Source: Oryzisolibacter sp. LB2S (GTDB lineage: Bacteria; Pseudomonadota; Gammaproteobacteria; Burkholderiales; Burkholderiaceae_C). Taken from it: DNA of 64,000 nucleotides. The stretch's first letter is position 1, and every line of letters starts with the position of its first letter. The notes below the pieces were generated by a model. It worked only from the letters and a program-made list of their open reading frames with translations, did no database searches and had not been told where the DNA came from. A program made the translations under genes and the position numbers. Of this stretch, positions 44,356 to 54,972 are shown piece by piece. The stretch is taken from the NCBI RefSeq assembly GCF_040732315.1, contig NZ_CP160388.1:780501-844500 (forward strand), given 5' to 3'.

Positions 44356-45099
44356 TCAGGCCTTGCCCTGGGCGGCCACGGCGGCGGCTGCCTTGGCGGC
44401 GGCCTCGGCGTCGCCCAGGTAATAGCTGCGCAGGGGCTTGAGGTCGGCATCGAGCTCATAGACGAGCGGAATGCCATTGGGGATGTTCAGCCCCACGATG
44501 TCCTGGTCGGAGATGCCGTCGAGGTACTTGACCAGCGCGCGGATGGAGTTGCCGTGCGCGGCAATCACCACGCGCTTGCCCGAGCGGATGGCCGGCGCCA
44601 CGCTGTCGTTCCAGAAGGGGAGCACCCGCGCCACCGTGTCCTTCAGGCATTCGGTCAGCGGCACCTGCTCGGGCGCGAGGCCCGCGTAGCGCAGGTCGCT
44701 GCGCTCGCAGCGCGGGTCGGTGGGCTCGAGCGCCGGCGGCGGCGTGTCGTAGCTGCGGCGCCAGATCAGCACCTGCTCGTCGCCATATTGCTTGGCCATG
44801 TCGGCCTTGTTCAGGCCCTGCAGGGCGCCGTAGTGGCGTTCGTTCAGGCGCCAGCTGTGCTCCACGGGCAGCCAGGTGCGGTCCATCTCGTCCAGGCAGT
44901 GCCACAGCGTGCGCGTGGCGCGTTTCAGGACGCTGGTGTAGGCCAGATCAAACTCGTAGCCCTCGGCCTTGAGCAGGCGGCCCGCGTTCTTGGCCTGCTC
45001 CACGCCCGTGGGCGTCAGATCCACGTCGGTCCAGCCGGTGAAACGGTTTTCCAGGTTCCACGTGGATTCGCCGTGGCGGATCAGAACGAGCTTGTGCAT
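44356..45099 (-). CDS. gpmA: 2,3-bisphosphoglycerate-dependent phosphoglycerate mutase
   Basis: A 247-residue mutase with the phosphohistidine motif [10 protein letters not shown] (His9) and later [10 protein letters not shown] and [15 protein letters not shown]. It interconverts 3- and 2-phosphoglycerate in glycolysis and gluconeogenesis. Length is standard for the dimeric or tetrameric bacterial enzyme. It lies 97 bp upstream of ctpA on the same strand, and is divergent from the rhodanese gene. Confidence 0.96.
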   Translation of the reverse strand: MHKLVLIRHGESTWNLENRFTGWTDVDLTPTGVEQAKNAGRLLKAEGYEFDLAYTSVLKRATRTLWHCLDEMDRTWLPVEHSWRLNERHYGALQGLNKADMAKQYGDEQVLIWRRSYDTPPPALEPTDPRCERSDLRYAGLAPEQVPLTECLKDTVARVLPFWNDSVAPAIRSGKRVVIAAHGNSIRALVKYLDGISDQDIVGLNIPNGIPLVYELDADLKPLRSYYLGDAEAAAKAAAAVAAQGKA

Positions 45100-45172
45100 G
45101 GTGTCCCTCGGTGGTCTAAGTCAAAACCCGCCATTTTAGAATCACGCACTTTGCACTCGCCCAAGGATCACC

Positions 45173-45577
45173 GTGAACTTCATCGTCGACAACTGGTATT
45201 TGATATTTCTCGCGCTGGCCTCCGGCGTCATGCTGCTCGTGCCTGCAGTCAAGGGCGCGGGCGGCGGCGTGAGCGCGGCCCAGGCCGTGCAGCTCATCAA
45301 TCGCGAGAAGGCCATGGTCATCGACGTGTGTGAACCTGCGGAGTTCGCCGCCGGCCACGTGGGCGGCGCGCGCAACATTCCGCTGGCGCAGCTGCCCGAG
45401 CGCCTGCCGCAGGTGGCCAAGAACAAGGCCGTGCCCATCATCATGGTCTGCGCCAAGGGCGGACGCGCGGCGCGCGCCGTGGGCATCGCCAGGGGTCTGG
45501 GCTACGACAAGGCGCAGACGCTTGCGGGCGGTCTGGCGGCCTGGCGCGAGGCCAACATGCCGGTCGAGAAATCCTGA
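45173..45577 (+). CDS. Membrane-anchored rhodanese (YibN-like)
   Basis: A 134-residue protein with an N-terminal membrane helix (about 8-26) and one rhodanese domain. The domain has VIDVCEPAEFAAGHVGGARN and the active-site loop CAKGGRAARA with the catalytic cysteine. The start is GTG at 45173. It heads the row rhodanese-grxC-secB-gpsA, the same order as yibN-grxC-secB-gpsA in E. coli. TAGAAT at 45137 may be its -10 box. Role: sulphur transfer or membrane thiol chemistry, not settled. Confidence 0.9.
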   Translation: MNFIVDNWYLIFLALASGVMLLVPAVKGAGGGVSAAQAVQLINREKAMVIDVCEPAEFAAGHVGGARNIPLAQLPERLPQVAKNKAVPIIMVCAKGGRAARAVGIARGLGYDKAQTLAGGLAAWREANMPVEKS

Positions 45578-45617
45578 CTTCCGCCCGTCATTTCCATTGT
45601 TTTCCAGAGGGTTCGCC

Positions 45618-45875
45618 ATGCAAGCCGTGAAGATGTACACCACCGCCGTATGCCCTTACTGCATACGTGCCAAGCAGCTGCTCAAGTCCAAGGGAGTGGA
45701 GCAAATCGAGGAGATTCGCGTCGACACCGACCCGGCCGCGCGCCAGCAGATGATGGAGATCACGGGGCGGCGCACCGTGCCGCAGATCTTCATCGGCGAC
45801 ACCCATGTGGGCGGATTCGACGACCTGGCGGCGCTCGACGGCCGCGGCGCACTCATGCCCCTGCTCGGCGCGTGA
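45618..45875 (+). CDS. grxC: Glutaredoxin 3
   Basis: An 85-residue dithiol glutaredoxin with active site CPYC, the cis-Pro motif RRTVPQIFI and the glutathione-binding GGFDDL. It reduces disulphides and mixed glutathione adducts in the cytoplasm. It lies 40 bp after the rhodanese gene. Its stop region overlaps a possible secB promoter. Confidence 0.95.
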   Translation: MQAVKMYTTAVCPYCIRAKQLLKSKGVEQIEEIRVDTDPAARQQMMEITGRRTVPQIFIGDTHVGGFDDLAALDGRGALMPLLGA

Positions 45876-45905
45876 CTGCCCCGATCAAGGCTGCATAATG
45901 CAGCC
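45872..45905 (+). promoter_or_regulatory. Possible secB promoter overlapped by a perfect inverted repeat
   Basis: GTGACT (45872-45877) and CATAAT (45894-45899) are 16 bp apart. The -10 box lies inside GGCTGCAT-A-ATGCAGCC (45889-45905), an exact 8-1-8 inverted repeat. The -35 box overlaps the grxC stop. Confidence 0.4.
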
Positions 45906-45969
45906 CCAAGTGGCCCGCTGCGGGAGCGATTCCCGGGCGGGCTTTGTCTTGAACGAAAGAGCGAAAACC

Positions 45970-46425
45970 ATGGCCACCGAAGAAACCCCCGTGTTCCAGA
46001 TTCAGCGCGTGTACCTCAAGGACCTGTCGCTGGAGCAGCCCAACTCCCCCGCCATCCTGCTCGAGCAGGAGCAGCCCAGCGTGGACATCCAGCTCGGTGT
46101 CCAGGCCACCCCCGTCGTCGAGGGCATCTTCGAAGTGGCCGTGACGGCCACCGTGCAGACCAAGATCAAGGACAAGACCGTGTTCCTGGTCGAGGCCAAG
46201 CAGGCCGGCATCTTCGAGATCCGCAACCTGCCCGAGGAGCAGATGGGCGCCGTGGTCGGCATCGCCTGCCCGCAGATCGTCTACCCCTACCTGCGCGCCA
46301 GCGTGGCCGACACCATCACGCGCGCCGGTTTTCCTCCCGTGCACCTGGCCGAAATCAACTTCCAGGCCATGTACGAGCAGCAGCAGGCCGCAGCGGCCGA
46401 GGCTGGCAACGGCGCGACGCAGTAA
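45970..46425 (+). CDS. secB: Protein-export chaperone SecB
   Basis: A 151-residue SecB. Typical segments are [64 protein letters not shown] and [15 protein letters not shown]. It forms a tetramer that keeps preproteins unfolded and hands them to SecA. The ATG is at 45970. It is followed by gpsA, as in many proteobacteria. Confidence 0.97.
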   Translation: MATEETPVFQIQRVYLKDLSLEQPNSPAILLEQEQPSVDIQLGVQATPVVEGIFEVAVTATVQTKIKDKTVFLVEAKQAGIFEIRNLPEEQMGAVVGIACPQIVYPYLRASVADTITRAGFPPVHLAEINFQAMYEQQQAAAAEAGNGATQ

Positions 46426-46490
46426 GCCGGGGAGGCGGGTTTTAGGGGTGTTTTTGGCCTCTGAGGCCCGTGAATAAAGCGCGAATAGCT

Positions 46491-47483
46491 ATGAAAATAG
46501 TAGTTCTTGGCGCTGGTGCCTGGGGCACGGCCATGGCCATGAGCGGCGCGGCGCACGCCGCGGGCCACCAGGTCGTCCTCTGGGCGCGCGACGCCGCCCA
46601 GGCCGCGGCCATGCAGACGGCGCGCAGCAACCAGCGCTACCTGCCGGGGCTGAGCTTCCCGCCGCGTCTGCAGGTGCAGGCGGGCGACGCGCTGGCGCTG
46701 GCTGCTGGGGCGGATCTCGTCATCATCGGCACACCCATGGCGGCGCTGCGCGGCATGCTGCAGCGACTGCGCGACACGGGTGCGCCGGTCGCCTGGCTGT
46801 GCAAGGGCTTCGAGGCCGACACCGGGCTGATGGCCCACGAGGTCTGCGCCGAGGTCGCCCCGCAACTCGCCAGCGGTGCGCTCAGCGGGCCGAGCTTCGC
46901 CCAGGAGGTGGCGCGCGGCCAACCCACGGCCCTGGTGGCCGCCAGCCGCCATGCCAGCGTGCGTGACGCGCTCGTGGCGGCATTCCACGGCCCGGCGCTG
47001 CGCGTTTACGCGAGCGAAGACATCGCGGGCGTGGAGGTGGGCGGCGCGGTCAAGAACGTGCTGGCCATCGCCACGGGTCTGTGCGACGGCCTGCAACTGG
47101 GCCTGAACGCGCGTGCCGCGCTGATCACGCGCGGCCTGGCCGAAATGACGCGCCTGGGCCTGACCCTGGGCGCGCGGCCCGACACCTTCATGGGGCTGTC
47201 CGGCCTGGGCGACCTGGTGCTCACGGCCACGGGCGATCTGTCGCGCAACCGACGCGTGGGCCTGCTGCTGGCCGAGGGCAAGAGCCTGCAACAGGCCGTC
47301 GATTCGCTCGGCCATGTGGCCGAGGGCGTGTACAGCGCCCGCACGGTGGTGCAGCGCGCGCGCGCGGCCGGCGTGGAAATGCCCATCGCCGAATGCGTGC
47401 TGGCGCTGCTCGAGGGGCGACTGCGCGCGGCGGACGCGGTGGCCACGTTGATGGAGCGCGAGCCCACGGTGGAGCGGCACTGA
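46491..47483 (+). CDS. gpsA: Glycerol-3-phosphate dehydrogenase [NAD(P)+]
   Basis: A 330-residue dehydrogenase. The Rossmann motif [10 protein letters not shown] begins at residue 7, the catalytic-domain motif [12 protein letters not shown] contains the active lysine, and [10 protein letters not shown] and [18 protein letters not shown] follow. It makes sn-glycerol-3-phosphate for phospholipids. The first codons (ATGAAAATAGTAG) and the bases before them are less GC-rich than the rest and resemble a dispersed repeat. The start at 46491 gives the exact family N-terminus. Confidence 0.96.
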   Translation: MKIVVLGAGAWGTAMAMSGAAHAAGHQVVLWARDAAQAAAMQTARSNQRYLPGLSFPPRLQVQAGDALALAAGADLVIIGTPMAALRGMLQRLRDTGAPVAWLCKGFEADTGLMAHEVCAEVAPQLASGALSGPSFAQEVARGQPTALVAASRHASVRDALVAAFHGPALRVYASEDIAGVEVGGAVKNVLAIATGLCDGLQLGLNARAALITRGLAEMTRLGLTLGARPDTFMGLSGLGDLVLTATGDLSRNRRVGLLLAEGKSLQQAVDSLGHVAEGVYSARTVVQRARAAGVEMPIAECVLALLEGRLRAADAVATLMEREPTVERH

Positions 47484-47546
47484 GCACCCACATCCCAGGG
47501 GTGCATGGAGCGGCTGGTAGACTTCGACCGATATCGCTCCAAGCGC

Positions 47547-48176
47547 ATGTCACCTATGGATTACCCCGGAAATTTGTTTGTAGTCTCCGCCCCCAGTGGG
47601 GCGGGCAAGTCCAGCCTGGTCAAGGCCCTGATGGAACTGGACGCACGCGTGCAGCCCTCCGTGTCGCACACCACGCGCGCCCCGCGTGGCCAGGAAAAAC
47701 ATGGACGCGAGTACTTCTTTGCCTCGGAGCAGGAGTTCGACGCCATGGTGGCGGGCAATGCCTTCGTGGAATGGGCGAACGTCCATGGGCGTCGTTACGG
47801 GACATCGCGCCGTGCCATCGAGGAGCGCGTGACCGTGGGCGCCGACGTGGTGCTGGAGATCGACTTTCAGGGTGCTCTGCAGATCAAGCAGACCTTTGTG
47901 AACGCCGTGCTGATCTTCATCCTGCCTCCGAGCTGGGACGAGTTGCGCGCGCGCCTGGAGCGCCGCGGCGAGGATGCGCCCGACGTGATCGACCTGCGCC
48001 TGAGGAACGCCGCGCTCGAGATGGAGCAGGCCTGCAAATTCGACTTCGTTATAATCAACGAAGTTTTCGAGCGAGCGCTTTTCGACCTGAAAACCATAGT
48101 CCATGCCCAGCGCCTCAAGTATGCCGCACAGCGTCGCGCCCGGGCCGAGACCTTTGCATCGCTCAACATCCCCTGA
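47547..48176 (+). CDS. gmk: Guanylate kinase
   Basis: A protein of 209 residues from this ATG (206 from the next, 47556). It has P-loop [15 protein letters not shown], the GMP-binding [18 protein letters not shown] and the lid region [15 protein letters not shown]. It phosphorylates GMP to GDP. An ATG at 47505 would add 14 residues not seen in the family. rpoZ and spoT follow, the conserved gmk-rpoZ-spoT order. Confidence 0.95.
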   Translation: MSPMDYPGNLFVVSAPSGAGKSSLVKALMELDARVQPSVSHTTRAPRGQEKHGREYFFASEQEFDAMVAGNAFVEWANVHGRRYGTSRRAIEERVTVGADVVLEIDFQGALQIKQTFVNAVLIFILPPSWDELRARLERRGEDAPDVIDLRLRNAALEMEQACKFDFVIINEVFERALFDLKTIVHAQRLKYAAQRRARAETFASLNIP

Positions 48177-48196
48177 TTTCCCCTTGGAGAGAACCC

Positions 48197-48400
48197 ATGG
48201 CCCGCATTACCGTGGAAGACTGCCTCGAGCAAGTTCCCAACCGTTTCCAGCTGGTGCTTGCCGCCACCTATCGCGCCCGCATGCTCAGCCAGGGGCATGC
48301 ACCCAAGATCGAGAGCCGCAACAAGCCCGCCGTGACCGCGCTGCGCGAGATCGCCGCCGGCAAGGTGGGTCTGGAGATGCTGAAAAAGGTTCCAGGCTGA
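48197..48400 (+). CDS. rpoZ: RNA polymerase omega subunit
   Basis: A 67-residue omega subunit: [20 protein letters not shown], then [18 protein letters not shown]. It helps fold beta-prime and, with it, forms the main ppGpp site on RNA polymerase. It lies 20 bp after gmk. A strong terminator comes before spoT, so spoT may have its own promoter or depend on read-through. Confidence 0.96.
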   Translation: MARITVEDCLEQVPNRFQLVLAATYRARMLSQGHAPKIESRNKPAVTALREIAAGKVGLEMLKKVPG

Positions 48401-48433
48401 GTTGACGACAGTCTGATCCCTGGCCGCTATGGC

Positions 48434-48466
48434 AAAAAAGCACCGTTGATACGGTGCTTTTTTTTG
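48434..48466 (+). terminator. Strong rho-independent terminator between rpoZ and spoT
   Basis: Arms AAAAAAGCACCGT and ACGGTGCTTTTTT around a TGAT loop, followed by further T. The A run on the other arm makes it able to act on both strands. Confidence 0.88.
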
Positions 48467-48506
48467 CAGATGCACCATGGGCACCGGTGCACGTTACATT
48501 TACGCT

Positions 48507-50771
48507 ATGAATGGCGGGTTCAACAAGGCAGTTGCAGTCGGCGCGAAGGCCGAGTCTGCTGCGCCCAGCGGCGCATCGGCGGCCGTGGCCAATGCGGCGG
48601 CTGCGAGTTTTGCTGCGCTGCTGGAAAAGCTGGACTACCTCGACGCCGCCGGCATCGAGCAGGTGCGCCAAGCCTATCGCTATGCCGACATGGCCCACCT
48701 GGGCCAGCTGCGCAACAGCGGCGAGCCCTATATCACCCATCCGATCGCCGTCGCCGCGCTGTGTGCGAGCTGGAAGCTGGATGCGCAGGCACTCATGGCC
48801 GCATTGCTGCACGACGCCATGGAGGATTGCGGCATCACCAAGGCAGATCTGATCGAGCGCTTCGGTGCACCCGTCGCGGATCTGGTGGACGGACTGACCA
48901 AGCTCGACAAGCTGCAGTTCAACACGCGCGAGGAAAGCCAGGCCGAGTCCTTTCGCAAGATGTTGCTGGCCATGGCGCGCGACGTGCGCGTCATCCTCAT
49001 CAAGCTGGCCGACCGCACGCACAACATGCGCACGATGTCGGACATGCCGCGCAGCAAATGGGGTCGCATATCTTCCGAGACACTGGAAATCTACGCGCCG
49101 ATCGCACATCGGCTCGGGCTCAATCAGACCTATCGCGAACTGCAGGATCTGGCGTTTCGTCATCTGCATCCCTGGCGCTATGCCACGCTGTCCAAGGCCG
49201 TCAGCAAGTCGCGCAACCGCCGCCGCGACATCGTTCAGAAGGTGCAGGCCGATGTGGCAGCGGCCTTCGCGCGACTGGGCATGCAGGTTCGACTCGCGGG
49301 GCGCGAGAAGACGCTCTATGCCATCTACCAGAAGATGAGCCTGAAGAACCTGAGCTTCGCCCAGGTGAGTGATCTGTACGGCTTTCGCGTCATCGTCCCG
49401 TCGGTGACCGATTGCTACACCGCGCTGGGGGTGCTGCACCAACTCTACAAGCCGGCTCCAGGCAAGTTCAAGGACCACATCGCAATAGCCAAGGCCAATG
49501 GCTATCAGTCGCTGCACACCACGCTCGTGGGCCCGGCGGGCTTGAACGTGGAGTTCCAGATCCGTACCGAGGAAATGCATATCGTGGCCGAGGCCGGCGT
49601 CGCCGCGCATTGGCTCTACAAGGCACAGGATGCAGGCGGCGCCGCAGCCGAGCGCATGGGCACGAAATGGCTGCAGTCGCTGCTCGACATTCAGAACGAG
49701 ACCCGTGACGCCGCGGAATTCTGGGACCATGTCAAGGTCGACCTGTATCCCGATGCGGTCTATGTGTTCACGCCGCGCAGCCAGATCCTGGCGCTGCCGC
49801 GCGGTGCGACGGCGGTCGATTTCGCCTATGCCATCCACAGTGACGTGGGTGACAAAACCACGGGCGTGCGCATCAACGACGAGCAGGTGCCTTTGCGTAC
49901 CGAGCTCAAAAATGGCGACGTGATCGAGGTCATCACCGCCGATGGGGCGCGTCCCAATCCCGCGTGGCTGGCATTTGTGCGCACGGGCAGGGCACGCTCC
50001 AAGATTCGCCACTACCTCAAGACCCTGGCGCAGAGCGAATCGGCGGGCCTGGGTGAGAAGCTGCTGACGCAGGCATTGCGTGCCGAGGGCATGGAGCAAC
50101 TGCCCGACGAGCAGACCCATGCCGCGATCTGGGACAAGCTGCTGCGCTTCACCGGCAACAAGACGCGCGCCGAGCTCATGACCGACATTGGTCTGGGCAA
50201 GCGCATCGCCGGCATCGTGGCCAAGCGTCTCGTGGTGTTGTTGACCGAGGACGGCCAGCGACCCGACGCGCTGCTGCTTACGCGTGAGCGCTTTGGTGCG
50301 CACGAGAAGGTGTCGCAAGGGGGCATCACCCTCGATGGCAGCGAAAGCGCGACCGTGCAATACGCTACCTGTTGCCGCCCCGTGCCGGGCGACCCCATCG
50401 TCGGCTATCTCGGCCGCGGTGAGGGCCTCGTCGTGCACCATGCGCAATGCGCCGTGGCCAACAAGCTGCAGCACAAGGATGGTGAGCGTTTCATCACGGT
50501 GGACTGGTCGGATGAACCCACGCGCAGCTTCGAGACGGGGATTACCGTCACCGTGGCCAACGGCAAGGGCGTGCTCGCGCGCATTGCGTCCGAGTTCGCG
50601 GACTGCGAGGCGGACATCGTGCGCGTGGACATGGATGACGCGATGGATACCTCGGACCTGCGCTTCGTCGTCACCGTGCGCGACCTCGCCCATGTCGAGG
50701 CCGTGCTGCGCGCCTTGCGCCGCACCCATGCAGTCCTGCGCGCGTTCCGTGTGCTGCCACAACCGGGCTGA
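48507..50771 (+). CDS. spoT: Bifunctional (p)ppGpp synthetase/hydrolase (RSH, SpoT type)
   Basis: A 754-residue RelA/SpoT homologue. The HD hydrolase domain is intact (ITHPIAVAALCASW, LLHDAMEDCG, KLADRTHNMRT). The synthetase domain has YGFRVIV and FKDHIAIAKANGYQSLHTTL. A TGS domain (VYVFTPRSQILALPRGATAV), a helical part and a C-terminal ACT domain follow. It sets the stringent-response alarmone level. I take the ATG at 48507; an ATG at 48477 would add ten residues and begins within 15 bp of the terminator stem. The complete HD site indicates hydrolase activity. Confidence 0.95.
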   Translation: MNGGFNKAVAVGAKAESAAPSGASAAVANAAAASFAALLEKLDYLDAAGIEQVRQAYRYADMAHLGQLRNSGEPYITHPIAVAALCASWKLDAQALMAALLHDAMEDCGITKADLIERFGAPVADLVDGLTKLDKLQFNTREESQAESFRKMLLAMARDVRVILIKLADRTHNMRTMSDMPRSKWGRISSETLEIYAPIAHRLGLNQTYRELQDLAFRHLHPWRYATLSKAVSKSRNRRRDIVQKVQADVAAAFARLGMQVRLAGREKTLYAIYQKMSLKNLSFAQVSDLYGFRVIVPSVTDCYTALGVLHQLYKPAPGKFKDHIAIAKANGYQSLHTTLVGPAGLNVEFQIRTEEMHIVAEAGVAAHWLYKAQDAGGAAAERMGTKWLQSLLDIQNETRDAAEFWDHVKVDLYPDAVYVFTPRSQILALPRGATAVDFAYAIHSDVGDKTTGVRINDEQVPLRTELKNGDVIEVITADGARPNPAWLAFVRTGRARSKIRHYLKTLAQSESAGLGEKLLTQALRAEGMEQLPDEQTHAAIWDKLLRFTGNKTRAELMTDIGLGKRIAGIVAKRLVVLLTEDGQRPDALLLTRERFGAHEKVSQGGITLDGSESATVQYATCCRPVPGDPIVGYLGRGEGLVVHHAQCAVANKLQHKDGERFITVDWSDEPTRSFETGITVTVANGKGVLARIASEFADCEADIVRVDMDDAMDTSDLRFVVTVRDLAHVEAVLRALRRTHAVLRAFRVLPQPG

Positions 50772-50777
50772 GCAAGC

Positions 50778-51341
50778 CTATTGCGATTTCTGCGGCTGGG
50801 GGTAGGACACGGCCACAATTTCCAACGTGCGGGTCCCGGCGGGTGTTTGCAACACCACCTCGTCTCCCTCGCGGGCCTTGATCAGGGCCCGCGCCACGGG
50901 CGAGACCCAGCTGACCTGCTGCAGTGCGTTGTCCGCCTCGTCCACGCCCAATATGGTCACCGTGCGCTCCGTGCCCTCATCGTCGGCATAGGTTACGGTG
51001 GCGCCGAAGAACACCTGATCGCTGCCCGCATGCACGGACGGGTCGACCACCTCGGCAATCTCCAGGCGTTTGGTCAGAAAGCGGATGCGGCGGTCTATCT
51101 CGCGCAGCCGCTTCTTGCCGTACAGATAGTCGCCATTTTCCGATCGATCGCCGTTGCTGGCCGCCCAGTGCACGATGTCGACCACCTTTGGGCGCTCTTC
51201 ATCGATCAAGGAAAGCAGCTCGGCGCGCAGCCGTGCATAGCCCTGTGGCGTGATGTAGTTCTTGCCGCCGCCGACGACGCCAGTCTCCGGCATGATGTCG
51301 TCGTCATCGGCATCCGATTCCTTGGTGAAAGCCTTGCTCAT
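50778..51341 (-). CDS. greB: Transcription elongation factor GreB
   Basis: A 187-residue Gre factor. The coiled-coil tip with the acidic pair is in ASNGDRSENGDYLYGKKRLR, and the C-terminal FKBP-like domain has GATVTYADDEGTERTVTI and SPVARALIKAREGDEV. The GKKRLREIDRRIRFL stretch is the GreB form. It rescues backtracked RNA polymerase by stimulating transcript cleavage. An acidic N-terminal extension (ESDADDDDIMPETG) is longer than in E. coli. It is convergent with spoT, 6 bp apart. Confidence 0.94.
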   Translation of the reverse strand: MSKAFTKESDADDDDIMPETGVVGGGKNYITPQGYARLRAELLSLIDEERPKVVDIVHWAASNGDRSENGDYLYGKKRLREIDRRIRFLTKRLEIAEVVDPSVHAGSDQVFFGATVTYADDEGTERTVTILGVDEADNALQQVSWVSPVARALIKAREGDEVVLQTPAGTRTLEIVAVSYPQPQKSQ

Positions 51342-51363
51342 GCGTCAATGATGCACGGAAACG

Positions 51364-51396
51364 AAAAAGCCCTGAGTCCTTTCAGACTCAGGGCTT
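51364..51396 (-). terminator. Rho-independent terminator of tRNA-Arg(ACG)
   Basis: A 12-bp perfect stem (51367-51378 with 51385-51396) and a 6-base loop, followed on the minus strand by five T (51364-51368). It is 7 bases past the tRNA CCA and just upstream of the greB start. Confidence 0.88.
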
Positions 51397-51402
51397 GTCG
51401 TT

Positions 51403-51479
51403 TGGTGCGGCTGGCAGGAATCGAACCCACGACCCCTTGGTTCGTAGCCAAGTACTCTATCCAGCTGAGCTACAGCCGC
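51403..51479 (-). tRNA. tRNA-Arg, anticodon ACG
   Basis: A full cloverleaf on the minus strand: acceptor GCGGCTG/CAGCCGC, D arm GCTCAGCTGGATAGAGT, anticodon arm CTTGG-CTACGAA-CCAAG, T arm GTGGGTTCGATTCCTGC, and an encoded CCA (51403-51405). Anticodon ACG is edited to ICG by TadA and reads CGU, CGC and CGA. Confidence 0.96.
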
Positions 51480-51489
51480 TAAGCTTTGA

Positions 51490-51520
51490 ATTGTAGCATG
51501 AAAATTTCATGCTTCTTCAA
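51490..51520 (-). promoter_or_regulatory. Promoter of tRNA-Arg(ACG) with a palindrome in the spacer
   Basis: On the minus strand TTGAAG (51515-51520) and TACAAT (51490-51495) are 19 bp apart; the -10 box ends 10 bp before the tRNA. The spacer holds GCATGAAA-A-TTTCATGC (51496-51512), a perfect 8-1-8 inverted repeat. Confidence 0.55.
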
Positions 51521-51647
51521 AAAATCGCCGTTTTGGTGAGGTTTGCTTGTGAAGATCATCTGCAGACCCCGCCGCGGTGGCGATGGCGTGATTGTAGCGG
51601 AGTTTTTGACCCGTTCACGCAAAGTCGTGTGCGGGTGCGCATGTTTG

Positions 51648-51929
51648 TCAGCGGCGCGTGTAGCCACGGCAGGCGCCCGCGTTGGGCAGGCCCTGGCATT
51701 CGCGGTACAGGCGGCGATCGCGTTCCGCCGTGCTCTCGCCGGAATGGTTTTGCTGGTGTTTGATCTTCACGGCGCGGGATTTGGCCTTTGGCTGTGTTGA
51801 CTTGCTACTGGCCTGGCGGCTCGAGTCGCCGCTTGTCGCGTGGCAGGGGGTGGCTGTCTGCAGGAGCAGGGCCACGGCGCCCAGGGCCAGCAAAAGGGTG
51901 GGGGTGCGTTGAGCAGGTGGTGTGGTCAT
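51648..51929 (-). CDS. Small secreted protein of unknown function
   Basis: A 93-residue protein. A hydrophobic signal peptide (about residues 11-31, ending near PCHA) is followed by a basic, Ser/Lys-rich linker and a C-terminal motif with two cysteines, [21 protein letters not shown] do not recognise a family. The compact C-terminal cysteine motif looks conserved in design and could form one disulphide in the periplasm. The ATG at 51927-51929 has GGAGAAG just upstream. It lies alone between the tRNA and rpsO on the opposite strand to rpsO. Confidence 0.6.
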   Translation of the reverse strand: MTTPPAQRTPTLLLALGAVALLLQTATPCHATSGDSSRQASSKSTQPKAKSRAVKIKHQQNHSGESTAERDRRLYRECQGLPNAGACRGYTRR

Positions 51930-52052
51930 GGCTTCTCCTTGGCGTCCTCGCGACGCCCCTCGGCTGTCAATGTTGTGGGGTGGAAGATTGAATACTGCCG
52001 CCGGCCATGGGCATTCGGTGCCGTCCGGGTAGGCAAACAAGGGTGCAGGCAT

Positions 52053-52058
52053 TACAAT
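52053..52058 (+). promoter_or_regulatory. Possible -10 box for rpsO
   Basis: TACAAT about 105 bp before the rpsO ATG. The -35 region is poor. A GC-rich hairpin (GCCGGTGG / CCGCCGGC) lies in the resulting leader near 52089-52114. Confidence 0.3.
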
Positions 52059-52163
52059 CAACAGGTTTTGCATGGTGCAGAACGCACGCCGGTGGTCATT
52101 CCAGCCGCCGGCGCAAGTAAAACCAGGGGCGCGTTCCGTGCGGCCCCGCTTCAGGAAAACATC

Positions 52164-52430
52164 ATGATTGCATCTTCCATCAAGGCCGAAGTCGTCAAGG
52201 CCAACCAGCGCGCCGAAAACGACACGGGCAGCCCCGAAGTTCAAGTGGCGCTGCTGACGGCACGCATCAACGAGCTGACGCCCCACTTCAAGCAGCACGC
52301 CAAGGACCACCACGGTCGCCGCGGCTTGCTGCGCATGGTGAGCCGCCGCCGCAAGCTGCTGGACTACCTCAAGGCCAAGGACGCTGACCGCTACACCGCC
52401 CTGATCGCCAAGCTGGGCCTGCGCAAGTAA
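52164..52430 (+). CDS. rpsO: 30S ribosomal protein S15
   Basis: An 88-residue S15: [53 protein letters not shown]. It is a primary 16S rRNA binder needed for platform assembly. As in most bacteria pnp follows; here a terminator and a hairpin leader lie in the 228-bp gap, so pnp can be controlled separately. Confidence 0.97.
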   Translation: MIASSIKAEVVKANQRAENDTGSPEVQVALLTARINELTPHFKQHAKDHHGRRGLLRMVSRRRKLLDYLKAKDADRYTALIAKLGLRK

Positions 52431-52447
52431 GCAGTACCACATGAAAG

Positions 52448-52484
52448 AACGCCTGGGTTAGCGTGCTGACTCAGGCGTTTTTTA
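52448..52484 (+). terminator. Rho-independent terminator after rpsO
   Basis: Arms AACGCCTGGGTTA and TGACTCAGGCGTT pair over about 13 positions (two G-T pairs), followed by TTTTTAC. It should end most rpsO transcripts, with partial read-through into pnp possible. Confidence 0.75.
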
Positions 52485-52524
52485 CTTCACCCTTCCACGG
52501 AGGCTCTTCAAGCAGAGCGAAGCT

Positions 52525-52588
52525 GTGTCATTCCATACCCGTACGTGCTGCGTAATTCGTAGCTGCCCGCGCGTGTATGGAATGGCAT
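52525..52588 (+). promoter_or_regulatory. Long hairpin in the pnp leader
   Basis: CATTCCATAC (52529-52538) pairs perfectly with GTATGGAATG (52575-52584). The stem extends outward by four pairs with two G-T and inward by several more after one mismatch. It lies between the rpsO terminator and the pnp start, where E. coli pnp mRNA has an RNase III-cleaved stem through which PNPase controls its own synthesis. Confidence 0.55.
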
Positions 52589-52658
52589 CGCGGTCTGTTT
52601 GACCTCCAACACCAGGCTGCTACTGCGGTAACAGCTGCATTTTCAGGAGCAAACCGCC

Positions 52659-54869
<2,211 letters not shown>

Positions 54870-54900
54870 ACCGCCGGCAGTCCCCTGGCCTGATGCAGGT

Positions 54901-54956
54901 GATGCTATTGAAATATGAGCTTTAGGCGCTTGCGCAGCAATCGTCTGAGCCATAAA
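54901..54956 (+). repeat. Dispersed repeat family A, copy 8 (diverged)
   Basis: Reads GATGCTATTGAAATATGAGC, then TTTAGGCGCTTGCGCAGCAA. It matches the left half and the GCGCTTGCGC core of the family but has lost most of the right half. It lies between pnp and the quinone oxidoreductase gene. Confidence 0.5.
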
Positions 54957-54972
54957 TTGATCCAAATTGCAC

